From assembly GCA_028288765.1 (NCBI GenBank), contig JAQGHQ010000442.1, forward strand, positions 1-37,050: a DNA stretch of 37,050 bases, read 5' to 3'. The notes beneath the pieces are model-generated. The model saw only the letters and a list, made by a program, of their open reading frames with translations, ran no database searches and was not told the origin of the DNA. Positions within the stretch are counted from its first letter, which is position 1; the number at the start of each line of letters is the position of its first letter. This document shows positions 17,171 to 23,599 of the stretch, piece by piece. Made by a program: the position numbers and the translations under genes. The stretch is from Gemmataceae bacterium. GTDB taxonomy: Bacteria; Planctomycetota; Planctomycetia; Gemmatales; Gemmataceae.

Positions 17171-17211
17171 AGCCCCCGGGGTCTTCAAAGACCCCGGGGG
17201 CTTTCTGTTTT
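17171..17211 (+). terminator. Intrinsic terminator of the TadG/vWA gene
   Basis: A 14-bp perfect stem (17171-17184 with 17189-17202) closes on a 4-base TCAA loop and is followed by TTCTGTTTT. It begins 33 bases after the TAG stop of the TadG/vWA gene, as expected for a Rho-independent terminator on the plus strand. Confidence 0.93.
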
Positions 17212-17231
17212 GGACGTCTCCCCGACCCTCT

Positions 17232-17704
17232 TCACTCCTCCTTCGTCGTGACGTCTTCGAGGATCGTCTGTTCGCGGGCCCCCCGCAGCTTCCCCTGCCA
17301 CATCAGTACCCGCCGGTAGGTCAGAATCACCCCGGCCAGGACGACCGCCGACAGGATCAACGCGATCGGCCACCCCCGCGAGCTCCGCCATCAAGACCTC
17401 CACCCCCAGCGGGACCAGGGTCGGGAAGATCACCACCGGGTAGAGGCAGAAGCACACCATCGGGAGAAGGGCCGGAGCGAGTTTGACGCGCCGGCCGGAA
17501 CGACCCCGACGGGATCGGGATCGGGGCGATGATCGACAACCCGTTCGCCAATAGACACGTCCTGTTGGTGGTGGACTTCCCGGCCCCGTTCGGCCCGAGG
17601 AACCCGTAGAACGTGCCCCGCTCCACCCGCAGATCGATCCCGTCGCCGGCCCGGACGCCGCCGAACAGGCGGGTCAGGGAACTGGTCTCGATCACCAGAT
17701 TCAT
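17232..17704 (-). pseudogene. Relic of an ABC transporter: truncated ATPase start joined to a permease C-terminus
   Basis: Reading on the minus strand from ATG 17704, the first 46 residues are a normal ABC ATPase N-terminus with Walker [10 protein letters not shown]. Homology stops near 17566; there is no signature motif or Walker B. After a short unrecognisable stretch, a different frame encodes a hydrophobic segment ([19 protein letters not shown]). Near 17373-17377, a run of five G on the coding strand, the frame shifts again into [20 protein letters not shown]. That frame continues with a soluble tail ending in ILEDVTTKEE and a TGA at 17232-17234, which looks like the end of an ABC-2 type permease. 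The simplest reading is an ATPase-permease operon that suffered an internal deletion plus a frameshift. Confidence 0.75.
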
Positions 17705-17754
17705 GGACTTCGTCTCTGGTCCTGTGTCCCCCGTCATCCATGTTCGGACTTTCT

Positions 17755-17779
17755 CATTCGCCATTAGTCATTCGCCATT
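17755..17779. repeat. Two short tandem units CATTCGCCATT
   Basis: The unit CATTCGCCATT occurs at 17755-17765 and 17769-17779 with a 14-base period, followed by the related GTGAGTTGTCATTT. The composition recalls the inverted repeat at 4137-4241, which is also built of ATTxGTxATT-like units. It sits just upstream of the ABC transporter relic. Confidence 0.55.
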
Positions 17780-17796
17780 TGTGAGTTGTCATTTGG

Positions 17797-17807
17797 GCGT
17801 AACCGGT
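17797..17807 (+). repeat. Dispersed intergenic repeat GCGTAACCGGT, copy 2
   Basis: This is an exact copy of the motif at 11505-11515. The flanks are also shared (ATTTGG before, GCCC-CTC after), so the repeat unit is about 26 bases long for these two copies. Confidence 0.6.
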
Positions 17808-17982
17808 GGCCCGCTCGCGTCGTTGAAGGGTTTTGCTGCACCGGTCTGGAGACCAGTGCCGGCACCCAGATCCGAGGACGTCGACCTCCCAAAAACAGCT
17901 GAATCGCTCGCGACCCCGACCGGGTACGCCCAATACACCTCACGCCGCCCATCAAACGCCATTTCTGGCAAACATTGCAACG

Positions 17983-18010
17983 AAAAAACCACGGCCCGAA
18001 GGGCCGTGGT
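17983..18010 (-). terminator. Intrinsic terminator of the DUF1501 gene
   Basis: On the minus strand the sequence reads CCACGGCCC-TTC-GGGCCGTGG followed by six T residues. It begins 27 bases beyond the stop of the DUF1501 gene. Stem, tight loop and T-run are all present. Confidence 0.94.
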
Positions 18011-18037
18011 CAGGGTGTCCGTTGCGAAGCCAGAAGC

Positions 18038-19504
18038 TTAGCTCAGAATTCCACTTACGACTTCGCCCTTGACCAGTTCCCGCGGCTGGTTGAGGTGGTT
18101 GTACACGATCGTGTCGGGCTTGAGACCGACGCTGTGGTAGATCGTGGCCAGCAGTTCGGTCGGGTGGACCGGGTTCTCAGTCGGGGCGGAGCCGGTCTTG
18201 TCCGACTTCCCGTGTACATATCCCCGCTTGATCCCGGCACCGGCGGCGATCGCCGTGTAGCAGTACGGCCAGTGGTCGCGGCCGTCGTCGCTGTTCTGGT
18301 TGCCCGAGGTGCTGACGCCCCGTTGCGGGCTGCGGCCGAACTCGCCGACCGCCACCACCAGCGTGTCCTTCAAAAGCCCCCGCTCGTCCAGGTCCGCGAT
18401 CAGGGCGGACAGCCCGGCGTCGAGCATCGGGGCCGACTGGGCCTTCATCCGCTGGCTGAGCCCGGCGTGGACGTCCCACGAGTGGTTGTCGCTGTTCGCC
18501 ACCTTCGGCCACACCACCTCGACGAACCGGGTCCCGGCCTCCACCAGCCGGCGGGCCAGCAGGCAACACTGGCCGAAGGTGTTCTTCCCGTACCGCTCCC
18601 GGACCTCGGGCTTCTCCTGGGTCAGGTCGAACGCCTTCTTCGCCCGGCCCGACACCACGAGCCCCAGCGCCTTCCCGTAGTACTCGTCGAGGTCGTGCTT
18701 GGCGACCGCGTCCTCCAGGTCCGGCATCCCCTTGGCGATCGTGTCCCGCAGGGTCGCCCGCCGCTCCATCCGCGAGGCCGTCAGCTCGTCGCGGATCTGC
18801 AGGTCGTCGGTCCGGACGCGGTCCATCTTGGCCATGTCCATGTCGTCGCCGGCCGGGTAGAGCAGGTACGGGTCATACGCCTTGCCGAGGAACCCGGCCG
18901 CGCCGCCCTTCCCGACCACGTTCGACTCCTGCAGCGGCCGGGGCATCATCACGAACGGGAGCATCGGGACGGTCGGCGGCTTGAACTTGATGATGTTCGA
19001 CCCGATCGTCGGGAAGTCCTTCGGGCTCGGAGGTTCCAGCTGCCCGGACGGGCTCACCTTGTCGGTGGTGTACCCGGTGTGCATCTGGTAAATCGCGGCC
19101 GTGTGATTGAACAGCCCATTCGGCGTGTAGCTCATCGACCGGATGAGGGTGGTCTTGTCGAGCACCTGGGCGATCTTCGGAAGCAGTTCGGTGACCTGAA
19201 CGCCGCTCAACTTGGTCGGGATCGGCTTGAAGACGCTCTTCACCCGGTCCGGGACGTTGTCTTTCGGGTCCCAGAGGTCGAGGTGGCTGGGGCCGCCCTG
19301 GAGGTAGACCAGGATCACGCTCTTGGCCTTGCCGAACCCGGGCCCGCCCGCGGTGGTTTGGGTGGTGTTGGCCGCGGCATTCTGGAGGGAAAAGAGCTGG
19401 CCGAGGGAGAGGCCGAGGATGCCGGAGCCCCCGACCCGTAGTAGGTCCCGGCGGGTGACGCCGTCGCAGGTGTCCTTGGAAAGAGCGCCTGGGATCACGA
19501 GCAT
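18038..19504 (-). CDS. DUF1501 Tat-exported protein (sulfatase/alkaline-phosphatase-like fold)
   Basis: The 488-residue protein has a twin-arginine signal, [20 protein letters not shown] (about 17-36). The DUF1501 domain follows, with [36 protein letters not shown] and [14 protein letters not shown]1501 proteins are distant relatives of sulfatases and phosphatases and are greatly expanded in planctomycetes, usually encoded next to DUF1549/DUF1553 cytochrome genes. No such partner is adjacent here. The ATG at 19504 has GGAG about 8 bases upstream, and the Tat motif lies at the expected distance. A longer in-frame extension upstream is rejected because it lacks homology and would bury the signal peptide. 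The substrate is unknown. Confidence 0.92.
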   Translation of the reverse strand: MLVIPGALSKDTCDGVTRRDLLRVGGSGILGLSLGQLFSLQNAAANTTQTTAGGPGFGKAKSVILVYLQGGPSHLDLWDPKDNVPDRVKSVFKPIPTKLSGVQVTELLPKIAQVLDKTTLIRSMSYTPNGLFNHTAAIYQMHTGYTTDKVSPSGQLEPPSPKDFPTIGSNIIKFKPPTVPMLPFVMMPRPLQESNVVGKGGAAGFLGKAYDPYLLYPAGDDMDMAKMDRVRTDDLQIRDELTASRMERRATLRDTIAKGMPDLEDAVAKHDLDEYYGKALGLVVSGRAKKAFDLTQEKPEVRERYGKNTFGQCCLLARRLVEAGTRFVEVVWPKVANSDNHSWDVHAGLSQRMKAQSAPMLDAGLSALIADLDERGLLKDTLVVAVGEFGRSPQRGVSTSGNQNSDDGRDHWPYCYTAIAAGAGIKRGYVHGKSDKTGSAPTENPVHPTELLATIYHSVGLKPDTIVYNHLNQPRELVKGEVVSGILS

Positions 19505-19759
19505 GACCGGACTCCGGGATGGGATGGATAGGGGCAGGTGTAGCGAGCCGCCCGGCGGGTTGTGTGGGGCGGGAGGGTTATGGGTTAACTGTACCCTCAT
19601 GGGGCGGGGGTCGCAAACACTTTTTTCCGACGGTCGGAGATCGACCCAACCTGGTTTTCCGCCGGGACTTCGCAGGCCAAGATCCGAAGCGCAATCGGAA
19701 GGAACAGGCCGAGGCATCGGTTGGGGAGAGTTCGGTCCGGACTCGGCGATGTGAGCTAT

Positions 19760-19770
19760 GCGTAACCGGT
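19760..19770 (+). repeat. Dispersed intergenic repeat GCGTAACCGGT, copy 3
   Basis: The 11-base core matches copies 1 and 2 exactly. The flanks differ, so this is the least complete copy. Confidence 0.5.
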
Positions 19771-19781
19771 AGGGTTCATGA

Positions 19782-19847
19782 GCGGGTGGTATGACCCTCT
19801 CGAATCGGGTTCGGGAATGCCCCGAAGAGGGAGGCATTGCCACCCGC
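19782..19847. other. Nested stem-loop, possible structured leader RNA
   Basis: Three nested complementary pairs are visible: GCGGGTGG (19782-19789) with CCACCCGC (19840-19847), CCCTCT (19795-19800) with AGAGGG (19826-19831), and TTCGGG (19810-19815) with CCCGAA (19821-19826, sharing one base with the previous stem). The fold spans 66 bases and lies about 280 bases upstream of the DUF1501 start. It could be part of its 5' leader or a worn repeat. I do not recognise it as a known riboswitch class. Confidence 0.4.
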
Positions 19848-19931
19848 CCGAGACCAGATGCGCACCTCCAATAAACGCTTCCGGAACCCCCGAACCACAC
19901 ACGCCTTTGGGCAAGACGACCGAGGCGAATA

Positions 19932-20045
19932 GTTAAGATTGGTTAAGATTTGCGGGTTTCCGACCGGCTCGCACCCTCGCCTCGGGCGACTCGGCCGGAG
20001 TGGTTAACTCTCGTTAACTATACATTTGTAAATGCAAAGCATTTA
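19932..20045. promoter_or_regulatory. Paired GTTAA direct repeats with adjacent AT-rich palindrome
   Basis: GTTAAGATT occurs at 19932-19940 and 19942-19950, and GTTAACT at 20003-20009 and 20013-20019. In each pair the copies are offset by exactly 10 bases, about one helical turn. A perfect palindrome TAAATGC-AAA-GCATTTA follows at 20029-20045. The direct-repeat layout is like that of OmpR/PhoB-type response-regulator sites, but no regulator gene is nearby and the assignment is an inference. The likely target is the DUF1501 gene. Confidence 0.4.
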
Positions 20046-20172
20046 GATTCGGCCTTGCAATGCGATCCGTATTCTCGTTCATCCCGTTGTGAGGTTTAAA
20101 CGCTGGGTTGCTGGTATAGTCCGCCATGCGATAAGCACGGCAAACCAACGGGACGAACCACTGTGCGAACGC

Positions 20173-20204
20173 ACCGGCCCGCGGGCAGTCGCCCGCGGGC
20201 CGGT
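20173..20204. terminator. Strong 14-bp hairpin downstream of the LTxxQ-repeat gene
   Basis: The arms 20173-20186 and 20191-20204 are exact reverse complements around a 4-base loop. It starts 24 bases beyond the stop of the LTxxQ-repeat gene (minus strand). No T-run follows, so it may terminate weakly, protect the RNA 3' end, or be a palindromic repeat. Confidence 0.6.
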
Positions 20205-20228
20205 CGAGCGAAGCCGGTATGACCCGAC

Positions 20229-20951
20229 TCAGTCCTTCGGCCGGGGCCGCCCGCCGCCGAACCCGAAGGTCAGCTGAGTCGTGTCGAACGGCTCGCCGAC
20301 CAGCTCCTTCCAGGTCTTCTTCTGGTCGTCGGTCAGGCCCGCGGTGATGTCCGCGACCGCGGACTTCGAGAGCTTGTCGAGCTTCTTCCGGTTCTCGGCC
20401 ATTTTCTCCGGGTCGAACCCGCCCTTCTTGAACCCGCCGCCGCCGAACACTTCCTTCGCGTCCTTCGCGAACTCCTCCGAGATCCCCTTGATCTTGCTCT
20501 TCTGGTCGTCGGTCAGCTTGAGCACGACGATGACGTCTTCGTTCTGGAACGCCCGGACCCCGGACGCCTGGACTTCGATCTGCTTGAGCCGCTTCTTCTG
20601 GTCGGCGGTGAGGGTGTCGTCGGTGACCTTCTTGATGTCCTCGCCGAGCTTCTCGCCTTCCTTCTGGAGGTCCGTGAAGGCTTCCTTCAGCTTCTCCTTG
20701 TCCCCGCCCGCCGACTTGAACGCCTCACCGCGCTTCTTCGCCAGTTCGATCTGGCGGTCGGCAACGTCCTTGAACTTCTCCTTCTGGGCGTCGGTGATCT
20801 TCAGTTCTTCCTGAAGGGCCTTGTTCGTGAGCACCTGCCCGGTGATCCCGCCGCCGCCGGGCCCGAAGCCCGGGCGGGGCTGGCGGGCCTCGACGACCAG
20901 GACCGCGCTGGTCACGAATAGAGCGATCATCACCCATCGCGAAGCGCGCAT
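20229..20951 (-). CDS. Secreted helical protein with LTxxQ-like repeats
   Basis: The 240-residue protein has a signal peptide (WVMIALFVTSAVLVVEA), a glycine-rich linker, then a lysine- and glutamate-rich helical body. At least four LTxxQ-type motifs are visible: ITDAQKEKF, LTADQKKRL, LTDDQKSKI and LTDDQKKTW. This pattern recalls Spy/CpxP-type periplasmic proteins, and planctomycetes carry many such paralogs, but overall similarity to Spy is loose. It ends in a Gly/Arg/Pro tail. AGGGGA lies about 6 bases upstream of the ATG at 20951, fixing the start. It follows the TIGR03009 gene on the same strand, with a hairpin between them. A chaperone or stress role is speculative. Confidence 0.85.
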   Translation of the reverse strand: MRASRWVMIALFVTSAVLVVEARQPRPGFGPGGGGITGQVLTNKALQEELKITDAQKEKFKDVADRQIELAKKRGEAFKSAGGDKEKLKEAFTDLQKEGEKLGEDIKKVTDDTLTADQKKRLKQIEVQASGVRAFQNEDVIVVLKLTDDQKSKIKGISEEFAKDAKEVFGGGGFKKGGFDPEKMAENRKKLDKLSKSAVADITAGLTDDQKKTWKELVGEPFDTTQLTFGFGGGRPRPKD

Positions 20952-21060
20952 GACTTTCCCCTGCGAGTTGGAACGGATGTGAGACGGCCGGTCGGCCGCC
21001 GGGTCCCCCACATCGTTACGTCCGCAGGGTGAAAGGGGGATGAGAGATCCCTGGAAGTGA

Positions 21061-21091
21061 CGAGGCCCGGTGGAAACCCCACCGGGCCTCG
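21061..21091 (-). terminator. 13-bp hairpin terminator-like element after the TIGR03009 gene
   Basis: CGAGGCCCGGTGG (21061-21073) pairs perfectly with 21079-21091 around a 5-base loop. It starts 22 bases beyond the stop codon of the TIGR03009 gene on the minus strand. Only a weak pyrimidine tract follows, so termination is likely but not certain. Confidence 0.65.
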
Positions 21092-21113
21092 GGTGAGCAA
21101 TCTCGGACAACCG

Positions 21114-21983
21114 TCACCGCTTCACCGCCCCGGGACCCGCCGGGAGGCCGGTCCCGCCGGGGAGCGTGGGCGGGGCTCCCAGGCCGGGCGGAACCGCCGG
21201 GCCGGGACCGACCGGGGGCTGAGGCTGCCGGAGCTGCCACCCCTTGATCTCCTCGAACTGGAACACCTGCGGGGTAACGCCCGGCAGATCGATCCGCTGG
21301 TCGCCGAACTTCCACAGTTCCGTGTCACCGTTCGGCTTGAGGAGCCACATCTGGGCCGGCAAGTACGGAATGGCCGGAGACTTGACCCCCGGCCCGTACA
21401 GGGCGAACCGGACCTGTTGGAACTCCTGCTGGTCCTTCGGGAGGATCGGTTTGATGTCCAGGTAAACGTAGTTCGGATCTTCCTTGAAGAGGGAGATCTG
21501 AAACCGCCGCTTGGCGTCGGCGGCCTTCATCCCGGAGAGGAAGTCGAGCATCAGGTTGTCGCTCCCGGCCGCCGGCTGGGCCGCGTTCAGCTTGAACTCG
21601 GTGATCGTCTTCTTGCTGCCTTCGTACTGGTAGATCGCCTTCCCGTTGCAGATGTACGCCTCGTAGTCGTTTTTGTCGGTGGTGTTGACGATCCGGAGTC
21701 GGGCGAGGTTTGGCTTCATACACAGAACGCTGCCGTCGTACTTCAGGTCCTTTTTGAAGATCGCCTCCGTCCGGGTGAGCTCGAACTTGGTGTGGAAGTT
21801 CACCACCCCGGACATCTTCTGTTCCCAGCCGGTGAGGTGGCCCTCGAGCTTCGGGTCGGCCGGCGGGGCAGCCGGGGGCGCGCCGGGGACGGCCGGTCCA
21901 GGCGGGGCAACGGCCGGGGGCTGCGCTTGCGCGGCCAGTGCGACGAGCAGTACCGCCGCCAGGGTCATGCCGACGGGTCGCAT
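21114..21983 (-). CDS. TIGR03009-family secreted protein
   Basis: The 289-residue protein has a signal peptide (MTLAAVLLVALAAQAQ), a proline/alanine-rich linker and a domain of about 200 residues matching the planctomycete-specific TIGR03009 family. Recognisable stretches are LTGWEQKMSGVVNFHTKFEL, GKAIYQYEGSKKTI and VWLLKPNGD-like PAQMWLLKPNGDTE. The fold is likely related to LolA/outer-membrane lipoprotein sorting proteins, but the function is unknown. It ends in a Gly/Pro-rich tail. Two in-frame ATGs are possible, 21992 and 21983. GAGGAG abuts the first and lies 9 bases before the second, so 21983 is chosen. It is divergent from the RsmD-like gene. Confidence 0.87.
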   Translation of the reverse strand: MRPVGMTLAAVLLVALAAQAQPPAVAPPGPAVPGAPPAAPPADPKLEGHLTGWEQKMSGVVNFHTKFELTRTEAIFKKDLKYDGSVLCMKPNLARLRIVNTTDKNDYEAYICNGKAIYQYEGSKKTITEFKLNAAQPAAGSDNLMLDFLSGMKAADAKRRFQISLFKEDPNYVYLDIKPILPKDQQEFQQVRFALYGPGVKSPAIPYLPAQMWLLKPNGDTELWKFGDQRIDLPGVTPQVFQFEEIKGWQLRQPQPPVGPGPAVPPGLGAPPTLPGGTGLPAGPGAVKR

Positions 21984-22333
21984 GTTGTCCATCTCCTCTC
22001 TCGCACCGTACCGGGGATTCGGGCTCGAACGGCGAACGGACCGACGCCCGGAGGTTGCGCCCTTATATCGCCGGCCCGCGTTCGGGAAAAGACCGGATGA
22101 AACGGACGGGGCCGGCGGGGCAATCCGGGATGAGGACGGAATCCGGGAATGCGGAAAGAACCTGTCATCCGGAGGTTGCGGAAGGGGCGGCTCGCGTAAA
22201 ATGGGACGGTGAGTGAACGGGCCGGCCCGGGCGAACTCCGCGGTCGGCGGGCGTGTCGGTCCGCCGACGGGGTGTCCAGGGTGTTTTACCCGCCCCGACT
22301 CAAGCGTTCTTCCCCGGTACTCAGGTGGGACTC
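21984..22333. other. 350-bp divergent intergenic region
   Basis: This region lies between divergently transcribed TIGR03009 (minus) and RsmD-like (plus) genes and must hold both promoters. A 12-base direct repeat CCGGAGGTTGCG occurs at 22048-22059 and 22169-22180. No small gene is supported. I could not identify promoter boxes reliably. Confidence 0.5.
21993..21998 (-). promoter_or_regulatory. Ribosome-binding site deciding the TIGR03009 start
   Basis: GAGGAG on the minus strand is directly adjacent to one ATG (21992) and 9 bases from a second in-frame ATG (21983). Only the second has workable spacing. Confidence 0.7.
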
Positions 22334-22963
22334 GTGTTAGAAAAGACCCAGGTCCGGATCGTGGCCGGCTCGCTCCGCGGGCGAAAGCTGACGTGCGTGG
22401 TCCACGAGGGGATGCGGCCGACCCCCCAGCTGGTCCGCGAGGCGCTGTTCAGCATCCTCGGGAACGCCGTCCCCGGGCGCGTGTTCTACGACGTGTTCGC
22501 CGGGACCGGGGTGGTCGGCCTCGAAGCCGTCAGCCGCGGGGGGACTTCGGCCAGGCTGATCGAGAAGGACCCGCGGCAGGTCGCCGAGATCCAGAAGTAC
22601 GTCGACCAGTTCGGGGTGGCGGACCGGGTCCAGGTCCTGCGGGCCGACTCGTACCGCTGGGCCGAGCGGTGGATTCCCCCGGGGACCGCTCCGGTGAACC
22701 TGTTCCTCAGTCCTCCATTCCCCGACCTGACAGACCGGGCCGACGAGTTTCTGGAGCTGGTCCGGACGCTGCTGGAAAAGGCCCCCAACGAGTCGGTGCT
22801 GACGATCCAGGCGGAGGACGGGTTCCAGCTGGAGCAACTCCCCGACCTCGGCGCATGGGACATCCGCCGGTACGGGCGGAACATGTTGCTTTTCCGGGTG
22901 AAGGGGGAGACGGTTCAGACCGAGTCGGGCGCCCCGCCGACCGAAACCGAGGCCCCTTCCTGA
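22334..22963 (+). CDS. rsmD: RsmD-family 16S rRNA (guanine-N2) methyltransferase-like protein
   Basis: The 209-residue protein matches the RsmD family, which methylates G966 of 16S rRNA. Features are IVAGSLRGRKL (9-19), the MRPTPQLVREALFSIL segment (27-42), SAM motif I DVFAGTGVVGLEAVSRG (53-69) and an acidic IEKD (76-79). The catalytic motif IV reads SPPF (126-129) rather than the usual DPPF or NPPY. Serine at that position is known in some amino-methyltransferases, so the enzyme may still be active. The GTG at 22334 has AGGTGGG just upstream and family homology starts after it, so an ATG-less upstream extension from 22253 is rejected. The next gene follows after 56 bases on the same strand. 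Confidence 0.85.
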   Translation: MLEKTQVRIVAGSLRGRKLTCVVHEGMRPTPQLVREALFSILGNAVPGRVFYDVFAGTGVVGLEAVSRGGTSARLIEKDPRQVAEIQKYVDQFGVADRVQVLRADSYRWAERWIPPGTAPVNLFLSPPFPDLTDRADEFLELVRTLLEKAPNESVLTIQAEDGFQLEQLPDLGAWDIRRYGRNMLLFRVKGETVQTESGAPPTETEAPS

Positions 22964-23019
22964 CCTGGGAAGAGGCGAACCAAGGAGTTCGAACTCGTCC
23001 TGGCCTCTGAATACTCGAC

Positions 23020-23484
23020 ATGACCCCCCTCCCCCTCCTCCAGCAGCGCGAGATCGAGGCGACCGTGATCGCCCCGCTGGTCCGGGCGTTCGCCGCGGAA
23101 GTGGGAGAGGAACGAGCCCGCGCGGTCCTCGCCGGGGTGATCGCTGATCTCGCCCGGCAGGCCGGGTGTGCCGCGGCGGAAGCGGTCGGCGGGAACGACC
23201 TCTCCCACCTCAAGCAGGCCGTCGAGCAGTGGAAGGTCGGCGGTGCACTGGAACTCGACGTGCTGCGGGACGAAGCGGGGGCGTTCGAGTTCAACGTGAC
23301 CCGGTGCCGGTACGCCGAGATGTACCACCGCCTCGGGCTCACCGACCTCGGCCCCATCCTGTCCTGCTCGCGCGACGGCACGATGATCGAGGGGTTCAAC
23401 CCCGCCGTCGCGTTCACCCGGACGCAAACCCTGATGGAAGGGGCCACCCACTGCGACTTCCGGTATCGAATGAAGAAGGATTAA
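23020..23484 (+). CDS. L-2-amino-thiazoline-4-carboxylic acid hydrolase-family protein
   Basis: The 154-residue protein matches the ATC hydrolase family (PF14196). An N-terminal helical part is followed by a compact C-terminal domain with FEFNVTRCRYAEMYHRLGL, DLGPILSCSRDGTMIEGFNP and a terminal CDFRYR. Named members open the thiazoline ring on the route from ATC to L-cysteine, but many homologs lie in other contexts and their role is not established, so the substrate is uncertain. It follows the RsmD-like gene and may share its promoter. Its stop codon lies at the start of an inverted repeat shared with the convergent PHP-domain gene. Confidence 0.85.
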   Translation: MTPLPLLQQREIEATVIAPLVRAFAAEVGEERARAVLAGVIADLARQAGCAAAEAVGGNDLSHLKQAVEQWKVGGALELDVLRDEAGAFEFNVTRCRYAEMYHRLGLTDLGPILSCSRDGTMIEGFNPAVAFTRTQTLMEGATHCDFRYRMKKD

Positions 23485-23599
23485 CCACAGAGTCACAGAG
23501 GGCACAGAGGAAGAGGAAACCGAGAGGAAGAGTTTGATTTCAAAACTTCTTGAATCGGTCCTGGTTTTCTCTCTGTGCCCTCAGTGACTCTGTGGTTAA
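23481..23599. repeat. 29-bp inverted repeat spanning two convergent gene ends
   Basis: The arms 23481-23509 and 23571-23599 are reverse complements at 28 of 29 positions, separated by 61 bases. The left arm starts TTAACCACAGAGTCACAGAG. The stop codons of both flanking genes lie inside the arms: TAA at 23482-23484 on plus and the TAA of the PHP gene at 23596-23598 on minus. It may serve as a bidirectional terminator, or it may be a repeat that has inserted at the gene ends. Confidence 0.88.

Larger units (their letters stand above)
17705..18037. other. 333-bp intergenic region with short repeats and a terminator
   Basis: The region contains two tandem 14-base units beginning CATTCGCCATT (17755 and 17769), one copy of the GCGTAACCGGT motif (17797-17807) and the terminator of the DUF1501 gene (17983-18010). 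No gene is supported. Confidence 0.55.
19505..20228. other. 724-bp regulatory-looking intergenic region upstream of DUF1501
   Basis: No gene is supported. The region is unusually AT-rich in places. From the DUF1501 side it contains GTTAACT (19584-19590), the third GCGTAACCGGT copy (19760-19770), a nested stem-loop (19782-19847), two pairs of GTTAA boxes (19932-19950 and 20003-20019), a TAAATGC-AAA-GCATTTA palindrome (20029-20045) and a 14-bp hairpin (20173-20204). It most likely holds the promoter and long leader of the DUF1501 gene. Confidence 0.6.

Noticed and set aside
17171..17211. Inverted repeat considered as a mobile-element end
   Set aside because: The stem, tight loop and following T-rich tract directly after a stop codon fit an intrinsic terminator; no matching opposite end or transposase was seen.
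17755..17779. Possible CRISPR or longer tandem array
   Set aside because: Only two 11-base units are present, with 3-base gaps. There are no spacers or cas genes.
19505..20228. Possible small genes in the 724-bp gap
   Set aside because: Short frames exist on both strands, but none has a convincing start, codon bias or recognisable product.
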